From Sthenelais limicola (taxonomy: Eukaryota > Annelida > Polychaeta > Phyllodocida > Sigalionidae), in NCBI GenBank assembly GCA_942159475.1, contig OW804096.1:107544194-107608193 (forward strand): a stretch of DNA of 64,000 bases, given 5' to 3'. The notes below the pieces were generated by a model. The model was given only the letters and a program-made list of their open reading frames with translations, had not been told where the DNA came from and did not search any database. Made by a program: the position numbers and the translations under genes. Shown in pieces: positions 55,190 to 64,000 of this stretch (positions are counted from its first letter, which is position 1; the number at the start of each line of letters is the position of its first letter).

Positions 55190-55850
55190 CTTATCTCTCC
55201 TCTCCCTCTCCCTCTCCCTCTCCCTCTCCCTCTCCCCTCCCTCTCCTCCCCTCCCTCTCTCTGTGTCCCTCCCCCCTCCCTCTCTCTCTGTGTCCCTCCC
55301 TACCCCTACCCCTCTCTCTTGGTCCCTCCCTCACCATCTCTCTGTGTCCCTCCCCCTCTCTCTCTCTGTCCCTCCCTCTCCCTCCCCCTCTCTCTCTCTG
55401 TCCCTACCTCTCCCTCCCCCTCCCCTCTCTGTCCATCCCCTTTCTATCCCTCCCTTCCGCTCTCTGTCCCTCCCTCTCCCCCTCTGTCCCTCCCTCTCTC
55501 TGTCTCTCCCCTCCCTCTCTCTGTGTCCCTCCCTCTCCCTCCCCTCTCTCTCTGTGTCCCTCCCCCCCTTCCCCTCTGTGTCCCTCCCTCCCCTCTCTGT
55601 CCCTCCCTCTCCCTCTCTGTCCCTCCCTCCCCCTCTCTGTCCCCCATCCTCCCTCTCTATGTCCCTCCCTCTTTCTGTCCCTCCCTCTCCCTCCCTCTCT
55701 CTCTGTCCCTCCCTCCCCCTGCCCCGTTCTGTCCCTCCCTCCCCCTCTCTGGCCCTCCCTCTCTTTCTGTCCCTCCCCCTCCCTCTCTCTCTGTCCCTCC
55801 CTCTCTCTCTCTCTCTGTCCCCCCTCCCTCTCTCTCTGTCTCTCAGAGAA
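55190..55850 (+). repeat. CCCTCTCTCTGTCC-type satellite / low-complexity tract
   Basis: About 660 bp of C and T with regular TGTCCCTCCCTC units of varying length. All six frames are open for long stretches because of composition, giving Pro/Ser/Leu or Arg/Glu/Gly repeats. These frames are not genes. Confidence 0.9.
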
Positions 55851-57544
55851 AGAATGTACCCGTCCACACATTACTCCTCAATGAATTCATAAATTCTTTT
55901 TAAAAATAATATTAAATCCTCATTTCTCTGTAATGCTGACATGTATGTGATTCATTTGGTATCAAAGACAAGTTTATAGGATAAATTGTCTTTCCTGCAT
56001 AGATCTTACGGTACATGCAATTTAAAATGTATTTAAAATTTAAAAGGCTAGAATATAGCGCTAGGGTAAAGTTTTCTGACATTTTGTCAAATATTTTCCA
56101 CATGTATTGTTCATATGCTTAGAACGCTCAGGTACTAAGTTGTGAAAGTGTTATGAATAATAATAATAATTTTTTAAAGATATTAGGCCTACTACCCCGA
56201 CGTAGGCACCCTGTGATTTTAGCCATTTTTGGCAATCAAATTAATATCTCCAAATTAGAAAAAAAAAATCCAGTAAATTGTCGGATTCCTATAAGAAGTA
56301 GAAACACAACTGCTTCTACAAACCAAGTACAACTTATCTACTTTAAATCACGGGTTCAGGCAACATCATTTTTGGCTTCGATGGATGAAATTGAACATGT
56401 ATTTCTTATCAAAATTATCTATATTTTTGTATGCAAGAAGAGTATGAAATATGATAGTCTTACCAACTATGACGCATATCCTTCAATGTTAGAACGGCTT
56501 CACTAGCCAAGGGCTATAATAAATAGAGAATGTATTGTAATCATGGGTACATACAATACGTATAGATGTAATAGGCGGCTCGCCTTTGTTACATTTAATG
56601 AATAATCGAATTACTGATAAAGGAAGAGATTACTAACACAGTGAGATGTACTTGAAAAACAAATTTCCCCCGAGAGTTTACCGAACGTCCAGTTAGAACT
56701 CTTCAGAAGTTTGGAATCGTGTGTCGTATGACACTCACATCTTTTCAATTTGTCGTCACCAACTGTCCATCCTCTCGCCTTAGAAAGGACGGTAGGACGG
56801 ACTATTAGACTTATCAAGTGGACCATGCAAATTTACAGCAGCGACATCTGGTCGAGCTCCTTTCATCCACTTTCTCTTGGGAAGGCGCTTCATTGTCTCG
56901 TTTTCCTGCGGAGGCCATGCTCCATTTGGGGTATTTAGTCAACACAATCATCGGCAGGTTGTTACGTAAACGAGGTAAGGATAGATGAGTGTTAAGGACG
57001 ACTAGCTCCTGTAGAGGGTGATGATACAATGCCTTTCCCAATTACACGACTAACTGCACCTCCTCCTTAATACTATTAAGTAAGTGAATACTAATAATTT
57101 GCATGTAGCGATCTATCTGTTATTACAGGTATAGTTGGTATAAATACTTTCAAGGGGGAAAGTCCTGCAAATGATAATATATATAAATTAATCAAGATAA
57201 AAGACATGCTTCTGTGCATCCCTTCTCGTGAGATTATTTAGTATTAAGCACGTATTAAAGCTGCACTCTCAGTTAACATCGGTTGAAATCTAAATATTTT
57301 CTTTTTGTTCCATTCTTGTCAAACCCATCTAAAGGTCATGACCATGCCCTTTGTCCGGTTGTTTTTGCTACAAGACTGTTAAAACGTCCTCATTTGTATT
57401 TGGAGAACCCGCCCGAATCCCTTCCCATTGTGACTTCACTCATTATCGCTCACCAGCGGCAGTTTTCTCTCGGCGATTGCAGCTTTAAGTGACAACGTAT
57501 ATCACACCGGAAATATGTAAACCATTCACATACGAAGAAGTAGG

Positions 57545-57551
<7 letters not shown>
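55851..57551. other. non-coding, nothing recognised
   Basis: The longest frame, 56153-56506, starts with an Asn run from AAT repeats and shows no domain. The stretch around 56650-57060 is of mixed composition but has no identifiable exon. Confidence 0.4.
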
Positions 57552-57580
<29 letters not shown>

Positions 57581-58039
57581 AGTAAAGTACAATCCATGGG
57601 TTCGCCGGGGGCGATGTTCCTCCCACGCTGCCCTATTATTATTACTTAATGGGTAACATGCGTGATTAGTATTAATACATGCCTTGTGGGTTAATAACCT
57701 TATTGGGGGTATGAGGAGTAGTGGAGGCCTATAGCGGCACCAGGAGAGCTGAAGCTATGTACCCATTTCTATAGATCTGCCTCTGTTTGGCTTGTTAGTG
57801 TTAAGTATTTCATTTTTTTCTTTAGCTCTATTGAGTCTAGGTTTCTGAATTCAGGTCTTAGACTATTCCAGTTATAAGCCATCTGGTAGGAAAATGCTTT
57901 CCTGTCACTCTCAGTAGACGGGCGTCGTAGCGGTAGTGTATCCGCATCGTGTATTCTCGTAGGGTACCTATTGATCTCCGTTATCGTATTGTGTTTTGTG
58001 GTTTTTTTCCCATGTTTTCCCATTTTTTTACATGTTGGA
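57552..58039 (-). pseudogene. 5'-truncated LINE: RT C-terminal tail with poly-A
   Basis: The minus frame 57769-58023 (84 residues) has the typical LINE ORF2 ending: YPTRIHDADTLPLRRPSTES, KAFSYQMAYNWNSLRPEFRN, then a Lys-rich helix. A long poly-A (plus-strand T run 57551-57575) forms its 3' end. The insertion is flanked by ACTACAT at 57545-57551 and 58040-58046, a likely target duplication. Only the last ~490 bp was inserted. Not functional; probably CR1/Rehavkus-like, different from the L1/Tx1-like LINE. Confidence 0.75.
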
Positions 58040-58046
58040 ACTACAT

Positions 58047-60104
58047 CACCTCATGATTGAAACGATGTCTTTTTGAAATATATAGTTTGGTTGCAAATAA
58101 ATGTCCTTATTCATTATTTATATCCAATATTTTTACTTAGTTGGAAGAGAAATATATTAAAAGTCTTGTCTTCTGTACTTTACTCTAACTGGTCACATTG
58201 AATTAGCGACATTTATAAGGTTATGTTGATGTCTACAGATGCAGATGTGGAGGATAGATTATGTCCCTTGTAATTTCCCAACACCCAATAGGTAGGTTTG
58301 TCCGATATGAAGGTGATCTGGAGTCGTGTCCTACCTAGGATTCTGACCCGAGATTCTGACTTTTCGCCACATTCTAGAGACTGTTTACGCATTGGTAGGC
58401 AATATGAACATGCACATGCGGGAGGGGTCCGGGGAGGGATTGCGTCCAGGGAATCTGTTCAGCCAGTTCTTTATACCTTGTATGATAGAGGGGATGAACG
58501 GACTGCCTGATGCGGACGAGGACGGGATGTCGGCGGGTCCCGACTCTAGAACATCTGACCGCGTTCCTTAGAAATAACAAGCTAATGCCATTAGTCAACA
58601 CGATCCTGTCACCAAAAATGAATCATGGAAATCTATTTGGCGTAATTTCATCATCGCTTTATTGCATTAAGGCTTACATGAGACCCACCATTAGTGAACA
58701 ACATCGTGACTTGCCGCCAGACCCGATTTTCCTTTAATGGCCGCCTGCGTCACGTGAGTACCTCGCGGACCAATCACATGTCATGCTCTGTCCCTTCACT
58801 GCTGACCCCTGGTGGCCGATCTCCTACAAACCAAGCTACTTGTTCCGCGATCTCTGAGACCTGGGTTACTGGATAATTTGGCGCGGCAATTAAACGCTTT
58901 CGTCTTTGGTGGCCATCGACAGAGGAGCGAGTTCTACACTGTGTTATATCGGGACATGTCTTTCAATTACCAATCATTCACCTAGAAAATATTCCATCAA
59001 AAGGCAAGCAACCTCAGTAGCTAGGTCTGATCATACAGTCATTAGATCCATTAAAGAATTAATTAACCCTATTTGCGGTACAATTACAGTACGGGAGTGC
59101 GCCCAGAATGGTGAAGCCCAATCACTTCCCGTCCGGAGGAAGGGAGGCAGGCCTCCCGATTTAGAGACTAGCATGCCGACATGGCATTTAGTAATATCCT
59201 GAAATGTTGGACACTCAAATTGGCGCTGATTGATCTGGGATTTGCTTAAACACACAAGCTGCAAATCGCCTTTAAAAGCCACAGGCCAGTGAGAAGGCAG
59301 CAGAAGCGGACTTAGCCTGCTTACCAATGCTCATGTCGGGAATCGTTACACTTTAATTCAGACAAATTGATTATTATGTTTCGTGCAGTTATTCAATTTA
59401 GTGCATTAAAACTCGAAATTACCAGTGCACTTTTTGCCATGCCGAACGACTTGTAAGATACATTGATGTGATTTCACTTCAGCTAGGCGGAAAGCTTCTA
59501 CTCGACTGACTTGATAACATCGGTGCGACGTGTGTGTGGACCAAAGCTGACTGCCTTGTCATAAAATAACATTTCTTGGTAGTGGAAATCATCAAAATTA
59601 CATGCATCCATTCGTTCAACAAAGCCCCAATACATTATTGTTAAAATGAAAGGTGGTGATGATGGAGCTATTCTGTCAAAAGAGGTACGGGTGCCATTCC
59701 GTTGGTTATCATATGATTCGACAGCACCTTATTTTGTCTTTTCACTCAGCATTTCTATTGTAAATGTGGGGTACTGGGTTCCCTGGTAGACTTGCTACTC
59801 GATGGTAGATTTGGATCAATCTCGATGATGATACAATTATGATACTAAACTATTCAATTTTCACTATTATCTCATAATTATTAACTGTTTTCCATCTCTT
59901 CTGAATCTGTAATAATGTTCCGAGTATTGAGGACATTCTTTACTTGAAGTGATCTTTTTAAAAATTATTCCCATCAGTTGAAGGCATTGACACGATAACA
60001 TGCATACTAGATGATCTTTGAGGTGACTCACACACTATGTCCAATACCCATCATAAAACAACCCAAGAGGAAAACTATTCTTTCACAGGATTTCAGAATT
60101 GAAC
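58047..60104. other. non-coding 3' flank of rx; candidate regulatory DNA at 58300-59350
   Basis: The block 58300-59350 is repeat-free and GC-richer, with TTAATTAA at 59059-59066; its short frames on both strands show no domain. The rest is AT-rich. Lying 1.7-3.2 kb downstream of the rx stop codon, it could hold enhancers, but I have only composition and position. Confidence 0.2.
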
Positions 60105-60110
60105 TTTATT
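60105..60110 (-). terminator. possible rx polyadenylation signal
   Basis: AATAAA on the minus strand, about 960 bp after the rx stop codon. Other AT-rich hexamers nearby make this only a candidate for the transcript end. Confidence 0.3.
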
Positions 60111-61071
60111 TAATACATATATAACTATAATTAATGAGGCCGTACAGCTATGAATGAAAGCACCATTAATTCTGAATAAATCAATAAAATATAAACACCA
60201 TATTCCTTCAGTATACAATTGATATCTGGACAATACATGAGAATAATTGCCACAAACATTCAATACAATCAGGGTTTCCACCAATCTAATAATTTACATG
60301 ATGATTCTTTTAAATACTGTACATCATATGGGTGCATATCATCCACATATGCTCTTCTCTCCTTAACATGTGACAACGTTAACGTTGACCATTCGCATCA
60401 TTCCTTACAGAAAGGAATCCGGACCGTCGGACCGATTCCAGAGGTATTTAACCACATTCTGTGATACTGTGGAATCGTTATCAGAGATAATGTTATTCTA
60501 TTGTTGTCATTAAGTTATAATATTCGCTATATATATTGGTTATGCGGGTGGATTTGTAACATGATTGACTTTCAAGTTTATTGCCAACGTATTACATGAA
60601 TAATTATTTACATTTCAACAGAATTTGTTCACTCCTGTGTTTATGTTACAAGTTATAGCAGGTTTTAGATAGGATGAACCTATGAGTTGTTTGAACTCAA
60701 GTCTTTACAGGTATAGTTAACTAATAACGTAATAGCAGACAAATTATAGTTACAGACCTAGTATACGTGTACATCTTTCCTGTGTGTTCCATACCCGCTG
60801 TGTATGTATATCATCATACAGTTGGCTTTAATAGGTAAGGACTTCTGCTGAACTGCTCGGTATTAAATTGTTCGATGGATAAAGACAAAACTGTCAGATT
60901 TTCTGGTATAATACACATGTCTCTTAATTTAAAGGGATAAAAGCTAGCTTTTCAATGTTTAAACCAGTCATACATTGGTAACAAGTTGCCTTCGGTTGCC
61001 CACAAAAGGCTGTTGCTTTAGAATTGCTCTTCGTGAGGGGTTACTTGAATTGAGTCACTCTCGGTCGGAAG

Positions 61072-61563
61072 TCATTGGCCTGTCAGGCCTCTACCGATAA
61101 TCTCCATGTGTTCCTTAGCCTTCATTCTTAAGCTTACAATGCTAGAACTGCGGTTATCGCTGTCATCAAGTCCCTTCCCACTCACGTGACTTCCAGCGCT
61201 ATTTTGCGCGAGTCCATTCGACATTAGTGAGTGGGCATGCGCGGCAGCACTGACGGTTATCGTGCCGAATGTTGGGATGCCCAACCCCGGTGGACTCAGC
61301 GACCCCTGGGTGGTCGTGGGCGAAGTACTGCAGGAGGTTACTTGGAGGAAGTTGGGATAGGAGGCATGAGGAAAGAACCCAGGTAGAGCATGGATCGCAG
61401 GGTTGTTGGTGATGGGAGGGGTGAGCCAGGGGTCGAGTGGCAGAGCGTTGGCCATTGTTGAATTGCGTGGTGCCAGACAGGCCATGGGGAAGTTCTCATT
61501 CAATTTAGAAGATTCGATCTTCTCCTGTCGTCGCCATTTGGCCCGGCGGTTCTGGAACCAAAC
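61072..61563 (-). CDS. rx: retinal homeobox protein Rx, last exon (partial gene)
   Basis: Encodes the final 163 residues plus TGA (61072-61074) of a paired-class homeodomain transcription factor. It begins at homeodomain residue 47 (VWFQNRRAKWRRQEK, recognition helix end). Next comes ALPLDPWLTPP and AIHALPGFF, which matches the PLDSWL and LPGF segment of Rx/RAX proteins. It ends in an OAR motif, SSIVSLRMKAKEHMEIIGRG. The homeodomain start, octapeptide and first exons lie beyond the right edge. The intron between homeodomain residues 46 and 47 is the conserved paired-class position. The apparent upstream ATG at 61581 is intron sequence. Rx acts in the nucleus in eye-field and anterior neural development. 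Identification as Rx rather than another OAR gene rests on the middle region. Confidence 0.88.
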   Translation of the reverse strand, partial: VWFQNRRAKWRRQEKIESSKLNENFPMACLAPRNSTMANALPLDPWLTPPITNNPAIHALPGFFPHASYPNFLQVTSCSTSPTTTQGSLSPPGLGIPTFGTITVSAAAHAHSLMSNGLAQNSAGSHVSGKGLDDSDNRSSSIVSLRMKAKEHMEIIGRGLTGQ

Positions 61564-61578
61564 CTGGAAAAGAAATGA
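61564..61578 (-). other. splice acceptor of the rx last exon
   Basis: Minus strand reads TTTCTTTTCCAG directly before GTTTGG, a pyrimidine tract and AG at 61564-61565. This gives a phase-0 join at homeodomain residue 46/47. Confidence 0.8.
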
Positions 61579-64000
61579 CAAGAATAGATATTAGATCATA
61601 TACTTATAAGAATAATTATATACATGCATATATGTGTTTAACTAGATCAACTTAAAGGATACGTGAGTGGATATTTTGTAATACATAAGGGGGAATTGGG
61701 CGTATTGCACCAAATTCCATATTCCATATTGACTATATCTACAGTCCACAGTAGGTAGTAAATTCTTTCGCGAGAAATGAACACGAGAAATGCTTCGCGA
61801 GAAATGTTATGAAAAGTATATGCAAATGTTTCACGAGAAATGTTATAAGAAGAATATGCAAACTGAATGTATAAGGGATATTTTAATCTGTAATTCCAGG
61901 TAAAATTAATTTTAAATATTATGTGTGATGTGCATTATGACATATTTTAATATTTTGTGGCAACATAGTTATCGTGGCCCTGTGATATGTCTATCTCAAA
62001 AGTAAGTTACTATAATGAAAATGATCGTGGAGCCAATACTAGTCTGCCTCTGATCGGGAAGCAAATCCCATACTATAATGGATTACCGTGATGCTAAACC
62101 ATTCAAAGAAGGCTGGGGATTTTCTTATCGATATCCAATTTCATGCTTCAAGTTGATTAATCATGAGAATTCGCATGGGAATGAGATCTAAACCGAGGCA
62201 AGAGACGCCGAAGGTGTCAGACTGAGAGGATCCCATCTTCAGCGCCCGACCCAGGCCTGCTTCTTGCCTCTATGGAGCCCCTAATACCGATTATCTGTCA
62301 CTAATTACATGTCAGGCAGCATTATTCTAGGCCCAGTCCAACTGAAGTGGGAGTCCGCCATGCATGTGATGTCATTACCGGCAAACAAAGGCCCGAAAAA
62401 CCAGGCGTGAAATTCTCCATTTTTCGTGCCACGTTTTGCCACGTAAGAAAATAATCGTGTCGGAGCGGTGGTTTCTTCAAAGATCTCATGTGATTATCCC
62501 AGCTCGCAAAAACAATTGACAACATTGATGAACGGAAGGCCGTCCATTCACTCTATCAAGCCTGTCACGACACCTCGGGCGAGGCTAACGGTGCACTTAG
62601 ATGCTGTGGTAATCAAATTAAAAGCAAACAAATGCAGAAGGAAGGCAAGCAGGAAGCAAAGTTATGTCATCGAGGATACTTCAACCGTCACCCAAGTTAT
62701 AGACTCGGAAACCCCACTGACAAGTGAAGAGCATTGCGCACCAATTCTTTTTTTTATCAAGACGTAGACTTGTTTGCTGCTGACAGCGCAAAGTAATTAA
62801 CAACCAATAGACATCATAGGATTTTGATTGGAAGTCTTTTTCTGCACATCTTTCGTCCCTGTAATGGCCTTGTACGTGTGTTACAAAGTAATAGAAAATG
62901 TGGCTTTCTCAAATTGTTAACAATGGCCTCGGTAACAGGTACAGGCAACCTCCAATGCCCCAGTCACGTACACAGATGGTTGTGGTGAGTTTAGACAACT
63001 ATAGTTTGTCAAGTAAAACAAAATGTTCATGTTTAAACTACAAGCCCACTAAAACCATATTGCCAATATGCTCATGCTAACTAACTTGAGAGAAGTGTCC
63101 ATTTCAGAATTGTCTTCTTTGATGAAACCGCTCCGCCTAAGAATTTGAAACTATTTATCTGGATACATTTTAAGGTCTGGCTTGCATCTAAAATCCAAGT
63201 TAAATTAATTGGTAAGCATTTGTCCTTTTCATTTGTTGCTGGGTTTCGGATCAAAGCAAAAAGCTATAGAATATAGTCCCATCTAATTTGCCTATTAGAC
63301 CCATTCTTTACAGATGAATTAATCCTTCTTCATGAATGATAGGCAGTGACTCGCTGTTGTGGATACAGTTCAAAACCCGGAAGACAGTGGTCAATATGGG
63401 AACTAATTGGATCGTTAAATGGTGGGGATTTGTCAGTTCCTATAGCCCAGAGAATAGAAGTAAAGACCCGCTGACATATTAACGAGGAACAATGAGTTGC
63501 AATTCTGGCCCAGCTCTTCTTAGATTGGCTCTCATTTGAGGAGATTGTTTGCTGACATGCACGGAAATGGTGCGCCATTCTCAGCGGAAGTGACAGAATC
63601 GGTAATCAAGAAGCAACCTAAGATGGCTTGCTTTTCTTTAGGCACTAGGATATTTATATAAACGTCCCCCATCTAGGGTGTATTCGTACGCCATGAGAAA
63701 ATAATATTTTGTACCGTCGTCGGTGGAATAAAGACGCTGGTAAGATTAGGAAGTCACACTCCGAATCTTAGAAAGGTCATATCTAGTGGCTAAATAGGAA
63801 GATTCATTCCCAATAAAGAATTATTTGTGAACTGTTTATGTGAGTTGGAATTCCCATAAAATGATATAATTGGAAGTGCATGAAAATGAAATAGGAAACT
63901 TTATTTATGAAATAGTATACGACCAGAAACCATAATACCATGATATATATGTTATTCATATAATAGACCAATTCTTATTGATATTAGCCTTTCATTGCAT
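61579..64000 (-). other. rx intron (part); includes candidate enhancer 62020-62800
   Basis: No homeodomain-encoding exon is found on the minus strand up to the window end, so the preceding exon is outside. The block 62020-62800 is mixed-composition and repeat-free. It holds GGATTA (Otx-type, 62080-62085), ATTCAAAG (Sox-like, 62101-62108), TGATTAATCA (paired-type palindrome, 62154-62163) and TAATTA (62302-62307). Short direct repeats of TTTC(G/A)CGAGAAATG occur near 61770-61845. The regulatory role is inferred. Confidence 0.35.

Noticed and set aside
55190..55850. Several long overlapping frames encoding Pro/Ser/Leu or Arg/Glu/Gly repeats
   Set aside because: They are translations of a C/T satellite that is open in many frames; no codon or domain evidence.
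56153..56506. 117-residue plus-strand frame as a small gene
   Set aside because: It starts in an AAT microsatellite, has AT-driven composition and no recognisable domain or splice context.
61403..61594. Plus-strand frame opposite the rx exon
   Set aside because: Antisense of the rx exon; no domain and it crosses the splice acceptor.
62322..63578. Minus-strand frames as the missing rx homeodomain exon
   Set aside because: Neither frame contains homeodomain helix 1 or 2 sequence; the exon must lie outside the window.

Overview
This is a 64 kb piece of AT-rich nuclear DNA from an animal, most likely a marine invertebrate (a lophotrochozoan or an invertebrate deuterostome; the sequence does not let me choose). 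The reasons are one intron-split host gene of the paired homeobox class, large non-coding spaces, and a load of non-LTR (L1/Tx1-like and CR1/Jockey-like), DIRS/Ngaro-type, solo-LTR and MITE-like elements. There are no bacterial-style operons. Most long open frames are transposon relics or translated simple repeats.

The only host protein-coding exon I can defend is at 61072-61563 on the minus strand. It is the last exon of a retinal homeobox gene (rx/rax): the end of the homeodomain, an Rx-type middle region and a C-terminal OAR motif. The rest of the gene lies beyond the right edge of the window, so most of the window is 3' flank of rx. Several repeat-poor, mixed-composition stretches (about 13.9-15.3, 30.4-31.25, 35.8-37.2, 58.3-59.35 and 62.0-62.8 kb) are candidate cis-regulatory DNA. 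That is composition-based inference only.

Layout: 0.5-6 kb holds MITE-like elements, a truncated LINE 3' end between two inverted copies of a dispersed repeat (repeat A), and repeat B. 7.5-9.8 kb has a ~355-bp tandem array just upstream of an orphan LINE ORF1. 10.6-11.2 kb is a pyrimidine tract plus repeat C. 19.85-21.8 kb is a decayed tyrosine-recombinase retroelement (E1). 21.8-28.3 kb is a nested stack: repeat A interrupted by a 486-bp solo LTR, itself interrupted by a 5.6-kb L1/Tx1-like LINE. 28.6-29.4 kb is a 414-bp tandem duplication. 31.3 and 41.1 kb carry strong hairpins. 42.2-51.1 kb holds two more DIRS/Ngaro-type elements (E2 abutting E3). 52.3-54.8 kb is a long foldback element. 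55.2-55.85 kb is a CCCTCT-type satellite. 57.55-58.04 kb is a LINE 3' end with a target duplication.

The most notable item is the LINE at 22438-28003. Its first protein has the expected coiled coil and RRM-like region, and then carries a recognisable NADAR (YbiA-like, DUF1768) domain at 25417-25872. NADAR enzymes act on ADP-ribose-linked compounds, including ADP-ribosylated guanine, so the retroelement appears to have captured an ADP-ribose-processing domain. The copy is only lightly damaged: one frameshift in ORF1, one in-frame stop in ORF2 and a shortened ORF2 C-terminus.
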